64,000 nt of DNA from Verticillium longisporum (lineage: Eukaryota; Ascomycota; Sordariomycetes; Glomerellales; Plectosphaerellaceae), in contig JAETXT010000003.1 in assembly GCA_019188255.1 (NCBI GenBank), positions 5,146,001-5,210,000 of the forward strand. The letters run 5' to 3'. Every line of letters starts with the position of its first letter. Positions within the stretch are counted from its first letter, which is position 1. The notes beneath the pieces are model-generated. The model did no database searches, was not told the DNA's origin, and saw only the letters and a list, made by a program, of their open reading frames with translations. Positions 23,607 to 34,230 of this stretch are shown in pieces. A program made the position numbers and the translations under genes.

Positions 23607-24764
23607 ATGGGCTCCATCAGCGCAGAGGCGAAGCTGCCTTGGATCGAAACCCCCCTCATATCCTCTCCTGACCTCTCCCGTGCCGCCGGCTGGTGAGCAT
23701 GCCCCCCGAGCACAGCATCCCCCGGCCATGCATCTGACAGCCGCAACAGCAACATCCTTCTCAAGCTCGAAAACCTCCAGCCCTCAGGCTCCTTCAAGTC
23801 CCGCGGCGTGGGCAACCTCGTGCTCCGCGCCGCCGCCGCCTCGGCGTCCCCCGACGTCCACTTTTACTGCTCCTCCGGCGGCAACGCCGGTCTCGCCTGC
23901 GCGACCTCGGCCGCGGCCCTCGGCCTCGCCGCCACCATCGTGACGCCGACGCCGACGCCGCAGGTCATGATCGCGCGCCTGCGCCTCCTCGGCGCGCACG
24001 TCTCGCAGGTCGGCGACTCGTGGATCGAAGCCGACCGGCACCTGCGCGCGACCCTGCTGGCGCACGACCCGCACGGCGTCTACGTGCCGCCGTTCGACCA
24101 CCCCGACATCTGGGCCGGCGCCGCGACGCTCGTCGACGAGCTCGCGCGCCAGACGCCGCCGGATGTCGACATTGACGCCGTCGTCGCGTCTGTCGGCGGC
24201 GGCGGGCTCGTCAACGGCCTGCTGCAGGGTCTCGAGGACGTGGAGCGCGACGGTGCGGCGTCGGCGCCGTGGCCGCGCGGACGCCCGCCGACCGTCGTGG
24301 CTGTCGAGACGCGCGGCGCCGATAGCCTCCATGCGAGCGTCGAGGCCGGACGCCTCGTCACGCTGCCGGCCATTACGTCCATCGCCACGAGCCTCGGCGC
24401 CGTGCGCGTGTCCGAGAGGACGTGGGAGTGGGCGCGGCGCAAGGCCGTGCTGGGCCCGCGCCGGCAGGCGGAGCATGGGGGCGGCAAGATGGCGCCGGCG
24501 GGGCTCGAGAGTCTTGTCGTCAGCGATGCCGAGGCGGCCATGGCGTGTGTGCGGTTCGCGCACGATGCGAGGTTCGTCGTCGAGGTGGCGTGCGGCGCGA
24601 CGGTTGCCGTTTGCTACAACGGTGCGTTGCGGGAGAGGCTCGGGCGCGGGCTGTCGGATGACGAGTGGCGCAGGAAGAATGTCGTCGTCGTCGTGTGCGG
24701 AGGGTCGAATGTGAGTCTCGAGGTGCTTGAGGAGTACAAGGCCACGTACGCGGACATGGTCTGA
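23607..24764 (+). CDS. L-serine/threonine dehydratase-like PLP enzyme
   Basis: Exons 23607-23692 and 23741-24764 give 369 residues, normal for the single-domain serine dehydratase branch of fold-type II PLP enzymes. The Schiff-base lysine is K48 in PSGSFKSRG. The phosphate-binding loop is SSGGNAGLA (73-81), and VASVGGGGLVNG is the Gly-rich segment below the cofactor. The reaction would be L-serine (or threonine) to pyruvate (2-oxobutanoate) plus ammonia in the cytosol. No ACT regulatory domain is present, unlike biosynthetic threonine deaminase. The gene is very GC-rich at third positions, so long antisense ORFs arise there. The start is the first ATG, MGSISAEAKLPWIETPL, where PW-x-x-TPL is the usual family opening. 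Confidence 0.88.
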
Positions 24765-24899
24765 GGGTGAGGGTGTCGATGCGGCTGGGGATGATGAAGG
24801 CGACAATGACTGACCCTGGAGTACATGGATGGTCAATACGTAGCGATTTGATGGACAGGGAATGTACTTGCCATTCTTTCTGATGAGCATCCAGCTCAC

Positions 24900-25775
24900 T
24901 CAAGCCGCATACACGAGCTCGCGATACGTCTCCTCAAGCTCAGCCCGCCACGTCAACTCGCCCGACCTCATCCTCTCCTCAAACCGATCGAGCACCATCT
25001 CCATCTCGCCGAAGTAGTTGACGCCCCCCTTTTGCGTGAACCCCGCCCTCTTGAACAGCGCGATGCTCTTGTCGTTGCCGGCCTGGATCTTGGCCATCAG
25101 ACCCCGCAGCCGCGGCACCCTCGTGCCGCTGCGCGGACCATGCTCTCGCAGTATGCCCTCGACATGGCGGAGCACATATTCCATCAAGGCCGAGACGGCG
25201 CCGAACCCGACACCACGCCCCCGATCCCCCTTTTCGGCGACCATGACGTCGATTTCGCCGACGAAATCCGGTGGCTCGGCAGAACCCTCGTCTTTGCCTT
25301 CCTCGTCGTCGTCGTCGTCATGGGGGTACAGGAAGAAGTTGACGTCGCCGACCATGGCGTCCTCGTGGTCTGCCGTGCCAGCTGCAATCTCAGTCGATGC
25401 TGCCCCAGCCGCTAATGGCCGACAGATGATGAAGGTGAGTTTATCGTCAGCCGTGCGCCACGACGCCTGGTTCTCGTACTCTTCCTCGAGAGAGAGGGGG
25501 TCCGACGCCGTCGCCACTTGGATGTCCTGGAACTATGTTCAGACACAGACACTGCTGAGATGGCCTTGCAGAGTTGCAGGAGGCACAAAGGCACGAGGAC
25601 GTACGGGATCGCTCATCCAGCGGTGATACTTGGCGACATGGCGGGCCTCGTAGGGGACGAGGGTCACCTGTGGCGTGGCGATGGCTGTTGTCGCTTTAGT
25701 GGGGCGGTCCTGTCGAAGGGTGCATGTTTGACACATGGGAAAATGCAACGGACCGGTCTTCTCGTTGAGCCTCAT
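24900..25775 (-). CDS. NAT9-like N-acetyltransferase (GNAT)
   Basis: Three exons: 25775-25754 (22 nt), 25684-25605 and 25526-24900, giving 242 residues as expected for NAT9. The first intron (donor GTCCGT, branch CACTAAA, acceptor AACAG) removes a segment that would otherwise insert 23 residues between MRLNEKT and the conserved strand VTLVPYEARHVAKYHRWM. The second removes a 78-bp insert and creates MSDPDIQ. GNAT hallmarks: SLEEEYENQASW, GDVNFFLYP, an acidic Asp/Glu insert, then EIDVMVAEKGDRGRGVG (acetyl-CoA loop R-G-x-G-x) and KIQAGNDKSIALFKRAGF. NAT9 proteins are cytosolic and linked to microtubule stability in animals; fungal substrates are unknown. Convergent with the dehydratase gene. 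Confidence 0.85.
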
Positions 25776-26294
25776 TCTTCTTCAAGCTTTGTGGTCCGAT
25801 GGGCTCGGCAGATGCGATCGTGGTGGGGTGAGCGAGGTTGAGGGGGATGTTTGGTTGGGATGGTCGGATTTGAAAATAAAAATTGGGGTCCGAATAAAAC
25901 CTCACACAAGGCGCTGCCTCGTGCTTGCCCAACATAGCCAGCACCGTCTGGGACTGACGGAGGCCAACTGTGAGCCGAATTTACGTACAAACACTAAAGT
26001 GACGACCATGGCATAGAATGTGCCTCGAGCGGTGCTGGGCTGCCTTGTCTTGACTATTCTCTTACCTAAATTTACATAACACCATCTGATGCCTCATCCA
26101 TCTGATGCCTCCTCATCTCGTGGTGTACATCTCGTGGTGTACATCTCGTGTTGTACATCTCGTGTTTACATCTCGTGGTGTACATCTCGTGTTGTACATC
26201 TCGTGTTTACATCTCGTGGTGTACATCTCGTGGTGTACATCTCGTGTTGTACATCTCGTGTTTACAATACCTCAAATCCTGCCGGCCTCATGAG
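25776..26294. other. Intergenic region with a minisatellite
   Basis: Upstream of the NAT9-like gene and downstream of the MetRS stop. Apart from the array at 26116-26266 and an A-rich patch near 25875, nothing is recognised. The repeat opens short ORFs rich in Ser, Val, Tyr and Cys that I do not treat as genes. Confidence 0.5.
26116..26266. repeat. Minisatellite of 14/13-bp TCTCGTGGTGTACA units
   Basis: Eleven contiguous units of three types: A = TCTCGTGGTGTACA (14), B = TCTCGTGTTGTACA (14), C = TCTCGTGTTTACA (13). Order: A A B C - A B C - A A B C. The higher-order A(A)BC block is therefore itself repeated three times. It ends 29 bp before the MetRS stop codon. Confidence 0.93.
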
Positions 26295-28182
26295 CTAATC
26301 AGTCGCCACGGCCGGCGGGAAGAGTCCCGTCCACTTGCCCCTCGGCAGCGCCGCCGCTTCCTTGCGCGCCCCGTACTCGACGTCGCCGCCGAACGTCGCA
26401 TAGGCAAAGGTCCGCCGCGCGGGCTGCACGCCGAGGATGTCCAGCATCTCGCCCATCTTGCCGGGCATGAAAGGCTGCAGCACGAGGCCGGCGACGCGCA
26501 GTGCCTCGGCGGCGTGGAACACAATCTCGTTCCGCGCCGCGTCGGAGGGCACCTTCGTCGTGTCCCACGGCGCGCTGTCGGCGATGAACTTGTTGGCCTC
26601 GACGAGCAGCGTCATGGCCGCCTTGATGGCCGTGCTCGGGTTGAGGTCCGTCTCCATGGCGGCGGCCATGACCCTGGGCGTCTCGTCGACGAGGGCCGCG
26701 AGGCGGCGCAGCCGGCCCTGCGGCGCGTCGGCAGACGCCTCGGCCTCGGCCCCGTGCGCCGCCGCCTGCTGGTCCCTCGCCCAGCGGACGGCGTCGGCGA
26801 CGTTCCACTTGGTGCTCCGCGTGATGCGGCTCAGCGCGTTGCCGAGCGTCCACTGCAGGTCCTTCTCGTAGCGCGCAAAGATGAAGCGGTTCTCGTAGTC
26901 GGCGTCGTTCTCGAGGCCGCCGTCGCGCAGCATAAAGTAGCGCATCGTGTCGAGGTCCCACCGCTCGATGGCCTGGAACGGGTTGACGACGTTGCCGACC
27001 GACTTTGACATTTTCTTCTTGCCGAGCGTCCAGTGGGCGTGGCTCAGCAGCTGCTTCGGCGGCGGCAGGCCGACGGCGAGCAGCAGCGCTGGCCAGTAGA
27101 CGCCGTGGAAGCGCACAATGTCCTTGCCGATGACGTGCACGTCGGCGGGCCAGCCGCCCCTGTGCTCCTCGCCCGGCGCCCAGGCGGGGAAGCCGGCCTT
27201 GGTGAGGTAGTTGATGAGGGCGTCGACCCAGACGTAGATGGTCTGCGACGGGTCGTCGGGCACGCGGATGCCCCAGTCGAGGCGGCTCACGGGCCGCGAG
27301 ATGGACAGGTCCTCGAGGTTGTGGCGCACCCAGCTGACGACCTCGTTCATGCGCGCGCGCGGCACGATCCAGTCGGGGTTGTCGTCGTAAAACTGCAGCA
27401 GCCTGTCGCGCATGGCCTTCATGCGGAAGTGGTAGTTCTTCTCCTCGGTCCACTCGACCTCGCTGCCCGTGGCGGTCGAGGCCATGATGGTGCGGCCCGT
27501 CTGCGGCACGATGGCGCGCTCGACCTCGTCCTCGGCGTAGAAGCACTCGTCGCTGACGCAGTACCAGCCGCTGTGCGTCGACTCGTACACGTGGCCGCCC
27601 GCGCGCAGCAGGTGCCAGAAGTGCTGCACGGCATCCATGTGGTCGGCGTCGGTGGTGCGCACGAAAAGTCATTGTCGATGCCGCAGGCGGCGGCGAGCTG
27701 GCGGAACTTGTCGGCATTGCTGTCGCAGAAGGCCTTGGGCGGGATGCCCTGCTTGGCGGCGGCGCGCTGCACCTTCATGCCGTGCTCGTCGGTGCCCGTG
27801 CAGTAGAGGGCGTTGCGGCCGCGCAGCGTCTGCCAGCGCTTGAGGCTGTCGGCGAGGATCATGGTGTACATGTGGCCGACATGGGGGGCTGTCTGCTGTC
27901 AGCGGCATGTCTGCCACGGTCTGGCGTCTCAAGACGTCACATACAGGCATTGACGTAGAAGATGGGCGACGTCACGTAGAAGGGCTTCGCATGGGCACTG
28001 CCGCCGCTGGCACTGCCGCCGCTGGCACTGCCGCCGCTGGCACTGCCGCCGCTGGCACTGCTGCTTCGGCGTGTCTGGCCATGGTGACAAGACGGGCAGA
28101 CCCAGCCGGAGCGTGTCGTCTGTGATGGTCGGCGCAGAGGCAGACGGGCAGCGCGAGCTGCAGCAAGACGTATTGGCCTCAT
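26295..28182 (-). CDS. MSM1: Mitochondrial methionyl-tRNA synthetase, with one frame break
   Basis: Exons 28182-27945 and 27888-26295 give about 610 residues. The N-terminus is an Arg/Ala/Ser-rich presequence (MRPIRLAAARAARLPLRR) followed by a Ser/Gly/Ala repeat. Class I synthetase motifs: PHVGHMY (the HIGH box, formed across the 56-bp intron), CTGTDEHGMKVQ and the KMSKS loop in GKKKMSKSVGN. A helical anticodon-binding domain follows. The enzyme charges mitochondrial tRNA-Met. One frame break at a four-base run (27664-27667, TTTT on the coding strand) is fixed by one more T, giving GIDNDFFVRTTDADH. There is no EMAP-like C-terminal domain, as expected for a mitochondrial form. The stop is followed by the minisatellite. 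Confidence 0.9.
27994..28061. repeat. In-frame 15-bp tandem repeat in the MetRS N-terminus
   Basis: Four identical GGCACTGCCGCCGCT units plus a partial fifth. On the coding strand each adds one Ser-Gly-Gly-Ser-Ala block between the presequence and the catalytic domain (KPFYVTSPIFYVN). Confidence 0.92.
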
Positions 28183-28539
28183 GATGGCAGCATATGCGAA
28201 GCCAATCGAGTGGCGTTCGATGTGATGGTGCCGAAGTGGAAGTGAAGAAAGTCTTGTCAGACGATGGCAGATCGGAAGCTGAGCAGGAGCCGAGCTCGAG
28301 ACGATCACAGTGTTTGGCTCGTCGAGTGATTCTGATTACTGTGCAAGCTCTTATCCTTATCAGACCTCGACCCACCAACTTTCGACTTCCTTTTCAGATG
28401 CAGAGCTGTCCCTTCAGAGCTGTCTCTTCAGAGCTGTCCCTTCAGAGCTGTCACTAATGCACTGTCGACTGGAACAGACAACACGCCGGATACCCTCGAC
28501 GATTCAGTGCTACTTTGCTTCTTCCCCGCCACCGCCGCC
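28183..28539. other. Divergent promoter region MSM1 / MTR2
   Basis: 357 bp between two starts. It contains the 14-bp repeat at 28401-28452. No other element recognised. Confidence 0.45.
28401..28452. repeat. Tandem 14-bp repeat (TTCAGAGCTGTCCC)
   Basis: Four copies of CAGAGCTGTC(C/T/A)C joined by TT. It lies in the MTR2 5' flank. Confidence 0.85.
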
Positions 28540-29284
28540 ATGTCGCTCCCCACGCGCGAAGTCCAGATCAAGCAGGCCAGCGACAGTACGTCTCCCTCCC
28601 TCGTCCCTCCCTCCTCGCCTCCCTCTGGCAGAGAATGCTGTCAGACCGCTGTCAGAGAATGCTGCCAGAATGCTGCCAGAGAATGCTGTCAGACCGCTGC
28701 CAGAATGCTGCCAGAGAATGATGTGACCAGATGCTGACAAGGCAGCCGCCAAAATCTTCGTCGACGCCTACTACGACGCCCTCAACCGCCGCAAGCCCTC
28801 CGCCATCGCCGCCTTCTACACGACCGCCTCGACCTCCTACGCCTCGCACCCGCCCGACATGTCCATCAACGGCCTGCCCCTCACCGACCCAGCCGCCTAC
28901 GCCCGCCTCCTCGACGACCACTACCACGAGGCGCCCCTCCCCGGCGTGCCGGCCCCCAAGGCCTCGTCGTCGTCCTCCTCTGCCGCCTCGACGACGCCCC
29001 TCGTGCGCCTCGAGCTCGAGTCGTTCGACGCCCACGTCGTCAACGCCGACTACGTCGTCGCCGCGCCCCCGGGCATCGCCGACACGCCCGACAAGACGGG
29101 CGCCAAGTGCAGCGTCCTCGTCCAGGTTACGGGCCGGCTCTACTACGGACGCGGCCGCGAGGCGCCCGCCAAGACGTTCAACGAGGTGTTTGTGCTCGTG
29201 CCCAACTGGGACACCTTTGGCCGGAACGCGCCCAAGGGGGCCCGGCGGTGGCTCATTTCGAGCCAGAACTTTCGCTCTCTGTAG
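28540..29284 (+). CDS. MTR2: NTF2-like mRNA export factor MTR2
   Basis: Exons 28540-28585 and 28746-29284 give 194 residues. The start MSLPTREVQIKQASD and the phase-1 junction give ASDTAKIFVDAYYDAL, the first helix of the NTF2 fold. Then come FYTTASTSYASHPPDMSING, a low-complexity Ser/Ala linker, LVRLELESFDAHVVN, CSVLVQVTGRLYYG and FNEVFVLVPNWDTFG ending in WLISSQNFRSL. MTR2 pairs with Mex67 to carry mRNPs through nuclear pores; the SSQNFR C-terminus is characteristic. The intron is long for this window (160 bp) because it contains repeats. An NTF2 homodimer protein is the alternative, but the length and insert favour MTR2. Confidence 0.83.
28630..28730. repeat. Imperfect tandem repeats inside the MTR2 intron
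   Basis: About 100 bp of alternating CAGAGAATGCTG and TCAGACCGCTG / CCAGAATGCTG modules fill most of the intron and stop about 20 bp before the acceptor. Variation between copies is mainly T/C. Confidence 0.8.
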
Positions 29285-29573
29285 CTGCGGTGTGTAGCTG
29301 CATTTTTTGTTTCAAGCTAGGATTCGGATGGAGGGCTCGGCAGGGGATGGGCGTTTGGGATCGGCATGGGTCAAAGCATGGAAGGCGTTTTGGCATTTCG
29401 TGCTCTGCTATGGACCGGAAAGTCACGGTCACGGCTGCATTTATTCACATGATTTTCACATGATTTTCAACAGACCAGTCAGTGTGATGGCTTATGAGTG
29501 AGGCTCGTGACATCATAGTGAACCCCCAAAAGCATCCAGACCCTAATAGCACTTTGCATCCCAACACGCCAGC

Positions 29574-31427
29574 CTACGCGAGCTGCGCCTTTCGATACTT
29601 CCAGTACCCCGCCCTGATGGGATCCCACTTCTCCGCGAGCCGGTCCAGACACGTGGCCGCCTCGTCCGTCTCCCCCTTCTCCGCGTGCACGTCGGCCAGG
29701 AAATCCAGCGCGTGGCTGCTCTTGACATCCTCGCCGTCCGCCTCGCCCACGCGCCACACGTACTCGACGGCCGTGCTCTCGACGCTCGCGAGCGGCCGCC
29801 CGCCCTTGACGAGCACGCCGCGCAGGTAGTTCCAGGGGGCCTGGTTCTGGGGCGCCAGGGCAATCTTGGCGCGGGCGTAGGCGATCTCGCGGTCGACGGT
29901 CGCCGCGGGCACGGCGTCGTCGGGCGCCGTGGCGTGGGCGCCGGGCGTCGAGGCGGCGGGGTCGCTGAACACGACGAAGAACCGGTGGCTCCAGGCCGAG
30001 TTGTTGCGGACGTCGTCCTCGACGAACGTCTGCGTTGCCGCGAGCTCCTGCGCCGTCCAGAGGCCGAGCCGCCGCACGAGGTACTGGCGGTAGCTCCAGA
30101 CGTGGTAGTTTTTCGTGTCCTCGGCGAGGATGAGCCGCAGAAAGTGCGACTCGTCGTGCGCGAGCTTCTTGACGGCCGCCGCGTCCGAGCCGATGCGCGC
30201 GTGCACGTGGTCGAGCAGCAGCTGGCGGTGGTGCCAGATCTGGTAGTTCTTCAGGTGGTCGAGCGACACGCCGTTGAGCCAGGCAAACTCGTCGTCGAGC
30301 GGCAGGTCGAGCGCCTGGATGATCCTGAACCGGTACAGCCACACGGTGTAGTGGGCCGGGTTCATCGCGATGACGTGCTCCGTGAGCCGGAGCGTGCGGG
30401 GGGAATGCTCCTCGGCGGCCATGACGGCGCGCAGGTAGCTGATGACTGTTCGTGTCAGTATTGGCTGCTTGGCGATCCCCATGACGCCTCGTGCGGCAAT
30501 CGGCAGTACATACTCTCAGCATAGTGCTCCGGGTACGCGATGGCAGCCAGCGACCCCTCGGGCTCATCCGACGGCACGGGCACGACATCATCCCAGTCCG
30601 GGTCCGTGGCGTACGGCCCCATCTTCTCGCCATACAGCGCCTCCTTCAGCTCAGCCATGGTGCGCCGGCGCTGCCTCTCCTCGTCAATCTCGTCACGCGT
30701 GATCGGCGCGCGCGCCCTGCCGTCAGGTCCCAGCAGGCCCGTCTCGGCCAACTCGCGCCTCTGGCGGAACCGGCGGTGCAGCGCCTCGAGGGCGGCGAGG
30801 CTCGCCTGCCTGCGTGCGCGCTCGGCGAACTGGTCGAGCGGGGGGTCGCCGGCGTCGCGGCCGGGGCGGTCGGGGCCCCAGGCGTGCGTCTTTTGACCGG
30901 CGGCGGCGCGGAGGCGGCGCGGCGGCAGCGACTCGCGGGCGGCCTGCTTCCAGAACTCGCGGTCGGCCTTGGGCGGCAGGTGGACCTGGCGCGCGGCGAG
31001 GCGTGGGAGGTAGGCGGCGTTGGCCCAGGTCTGGCGCTCGGCGGGCGTGAGGGCGTCGAGGCCGAGCTGCTCGCGGCGGTGCTCGGCGGGGTTGGTTGCG
31101 TAGAAGCGGTACCTGGTCTGCTCGTTGGCTGTGGTGGGCGGGGGTAGAGGTTCGTCTTTGGCTGGAGCGAGAGGGGGAGGGTCAGCGGAGGAGTCTGGAA
31201 AGTCGAGCAAGGGAAGCTTAATGGATCGGAGAGTCGGTGAGTCGAAAAGTTTTGCCAGCGAAGGGAATTATAGGTGAGAAGCCTGGCTGAGGGAGAATGA
31301 CGGTAGGCAGGATGCAGAGGAGGGGTCACGCCAGGCTGCCCAGAACAATGCGAGAACAATAGGGAATGGACATACTCTTCGTCTCGGCTTCCTTGGGTTT
31401 GGAACCAACCTTTGCTTTCGGTGGCAT
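29574..31427 (-). CDS. RAM2: Protein farnesyl/geranylgeranyltransferase type I alpha subunit with long N-terminal extension
   Basis: Exons 31427-31376, 31161-30514 and 30445-29574 give 523 residues; alpha subunits are usually about 300-380. The C-terminal part has the PFTA repeats: NPAHYTVWLYRFR, NYQIWHHRQ, NYHVWSYRQYL, NNSAWSHRFFV and NQAPWNYLRG. It forms the helical half-shell binding the beta subunits of FTase and GGTase I. The usual N-terminal motif DPDWDDV(V/E)P...LAAIAYPEHY is on exon 2, in the same uninterrupted frame as about 190 preceding residues rich in Arg/Ala/Gln (RFYATNPAEHRREQLGL, DREFWKQAARESL). An internal ATG at 30658 would give a normal-length protein, so use of the extension is uncertain. 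The alternative acceptor for exon 2 is near 31198. Confidence 0.85.
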
Positions 31428-32091
31428 GTCGTGTCGGAAGAGCGCAGGGGGAGCGCCGATGGAGAGAGGGGTTGGCGACCTGGTGTTGGGAGCCAGAGCT
31501 GTAGCACCTGATGAGCTCAAGCCAGAGAGAATTGCTCGAACCAGAAGCTGAGCAAGTGCCAGGGCCCGCCAGTGCCCGCCAGCCTTGCGGGGGGCCGCCA
31601 GCCTTGTGGAGCGGAGGCAGACGCCTGGCCGTCAGCCCAGAAAGGGGCTCCGAACAATGACTTGCGCCGAACAATCATAGGCCCAACGCCATGCCACTCA
31701 GATCAATAGTCCTATACTTTCACACAGCTTCTAGCCTGATGATTAGATGGATCTAACTGGGAACCGCAAGGTACGTCGTCTAAGCCCTCGACACGGCGCT
31801 GGTCGAACCCCGCAATACTCCTCCCTCCCATGATAGCAATACAACAATAAATGCGAATGAATGCCTTCCTTGGCTTTGACCTTGTTGGCCCAGTCCGCCC
31901 ACCACCTGCCCCGTTTTCTTGACGCCACATGAAAGGAATACTGTACACGCCCCCGGCAGAGGCGAGTTCCCAACCCTCATGATGCGCCCTTTTGCTTCGT
32001 GTGTCTCGGTGAACGCCCCCCTGTTGACTGGCTTTTTCTCTTTCTTCTTCTTCTTCTTCGGCGTCGTCGTCGTTCCTTTGCTCCCTTCCCA
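31428..32091. other. Intergenic region between ERG12 (3') and RAM2 (5')
   Basis: 664 bp. Only the RAM2 promoter/5' UTR and the ERG12 3' flank are expected here; no ORF, repeat or RNA gene recognised. Two direct GCCAG/GCCCGCCAG copies lie near 31560-31610. Confidence 0.4.
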
Positions 32092-33661
32092 TTACAGGCT
32101 CTCGACGCGCCAGAACTTCCAGCCCTCCCTCTCCCCCACGCCACCGTGCACGCCCACGAGCCGCTCGACGCCCACGTTGCCCTCGGCGTTGAGGAACTTC
32201 TCGAGGTCAATCTCCATGCCGCCCTCGTGGTCCTCGTCCATGCCGTTCTTGAGCACCGCCGGCCACAGCACGCCGACGCCGTCGCCGCCGAGCGTCGTCT
32301 CAAACTTGACGTACCCTTCGTCGTCGAGCTGGCTGTGGAGCCTCTCGAGCTTGTCGGCTGGCGCCCCCGGCCGCAGCAGCGTGATCGAGCACCCGCCGCC
32401 GCCGGCCCCCGTGAGTTTTGTCCACCCAATGTCCGCGTGGTCGACGAGCTCCCTGATGCGCTCGAGCCGCGGGTGCGACACGCCGAGCGCGTTCAGCAGG
32501 CCGTGGTTGATCGTCATGAGCTCGCCCACCTTGCGCAGGCTCTCCTCCTCCTCGCTGTCAAAGTCTTCGTCGTCGATGAGGCTCGTCACAGACTGCGTCA
32601 CCTTGTCAATGGCGTCCAGTATGCTGCCGACGAGCTTCGTGTGCGTGTCCTTCAGCTTGGCCACCTTGGCCACCTCGCGCGCCGTCGACTTGGACTGCTT
32701 CGTATCGATCAGGAGCAGCGGCAGCTCGGGAAAGTCCCACAGCGGCCGCACGAGGGGCGGCTTCGTGTAGTCGAGACGCTGGTACACGACGGCCTTGCCC
32801 TGCGTCGACACGGTATTGTCGACGCCGGACGGGTTGCCGTGGATGCACATTTCGTAGACAAAGGCCCAGCGGTTGATGCGTTCAATCTGCAACCGCGCCT
32901 CGTCCGGCGGCTGGTCGGGGTGGGGGCCCGACAGCGTGCGCAGCTGCAGCAGCAGCGCCGTCGCCACGCACACGGCGATGGAGGCGCTGCTGCCGAGGCC
33001 GGCGCCGATCGGGATGGTCGAGCGTAGCGTGTAGAGACAGCCGGGGAAAGACTGGTGGCCGAGGGACAGGAAGAGGTAGAGGAAGCCCGAGGCGGCATTC
33101 TGGTGCACCTTGCGCAGCTCTTCGGGCTTGTCGGGCGAGATTCCGACGAGGTGTGGCTGCATGGCCTCGACGAGCTCGTGGTCGAGGTCGGTGACGAGGC
33201 TGTAGTAGAACTTTTTCTTCTCGGGGCTGTGAAAGAGGGACCATGGCAGGTCGTCAATGTTCCATGTGTGTTCGAGATCGATGTCGGGGAAGCGTAGTGA
33301 GACGGTTCTCCTGGATTTAGAGAGCGAGGTGACGAGGAGGTAGGATCGCATCGAGATGGCGGCAGCGATGGCGGCCTGGGGGGGGCAGGCAGGTTTTGTT
33401 AGCAAGTAGGCCGACAAAAGAAAGAGACCAGAGACGCACCTTGCCGTGAACGACGGCGTGCTCACCACAGACGATGACCTTGCCCGGCGCAGAGACCATG
33501 AAGGCGGGGGCCATGGGGCTCGAGGCCTTGCGGTTCATCTTCTGTCGGTGCGACAGGGCGCCGTTGCCGTTGGTCATGCCGTTGCCGTTGACATAGGCCG
33601 CGCCGCCAGCGCCATTGAGGCCTTCAACGGTATTTCTCATGTCGGGGAATCGCACAGCCAT
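32092..33661 (-). CDS. ERG12: Mevalonate kinase
   Basis: Exons 33661-33440 and 33375-32092, with a 64-bp intron (branch GCTAAC), give 501 residues. It is a GHMP kinase phosphorylating mevalonate in the sterol/isoprenoid pathway. Motifs: VSAPGKVIVCGEHAVVHGK (motif 1, ending at the intron), PIGAGLGSSASIAV (ATP loop, residues 196-209), GNPSGVDNTVSTQG and KLTGAGGGGCSITL (motif 3). The N-terminus has an Asn/Gly-rich leader before MAPAFMVSAPGK. An acidic insert (DDEDFDSEEEES) lies in the middle. RAM2, which uses a downstream product of this pathway, lies immediately downstream on the same strand. Confidence 0.93.
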
Positions 33662-34230
33662 GTACTGCGGTCGTGTTTGCAGAAGGCTTCACGTAGAGGA
33701 GCGTTGTCGAGGGTTTCGTTGGGGCGTACAGGACGGAGCGAGAGGCCGATGGGATGGGATGGTGGACAAGGAGGTGGATTTCCGAATCGGGGGGGGGTGG
33801 AGGAACGGTCACGGGGCTACCATGTACTAGGAGCGAACCAGAGGGCCAATTGAAACAGCGAGGGGGTGGATGAAAGCCGGCAGAAACCCCAGGAAACGAA
33901 GAAAAATGACTGACGTCTTTGTTGGTTGAGGGGAAGACTTGACGTGGAATGCAGGCCCAACAGGGGAGGGCATCAGGTCGGTTGGTGCGGAGAGTTGGGA
34001 CAGCAGGAAAAGGAACATGAGAAAGGTTCACGCGTCCATGACGAGGCCGTCGCGCCGCAGCAGCAGCAGCAGAAGGAGGCGGAAGGGATGCAGGGATGCA
34101 GTGGTGGTGCAGCGATGCGGTGCAGCAGCAGGTACAGCAGCAGGTACACGTACACGGGCGCTGCAAACGCAGTGACAGGTCCGGCCAGCGCCGAAGCATG
34201 GCGAGGTGTGGGCGCTAGCTGTACAGGTAC

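Noticed and set aside
23606..24764. Threonine synthase, cysteine synthase or racemase as alternatives for the PLP enzyme
   Set aside because: N-terminal PWIETPL, PSGSFKSRG and the 369-residue size without an extra domain fit the serine dehydratase branch better.
26148..27008. 286-codon plus-strand ORF beginning in the minisatellite
   Set aside because: Repeat-derived start joined to an antisense shadow of MetRS.
26299..27717. 472-codon minus-strand ORF
   Set aside because: Frame-shifted shadow of MetRS in the same orientation; Arg/Ala/Gly-only composition without motifs.
31999..33027. 342-codon plus-strand ORF
   Set aside because: Antisense of ERG12.
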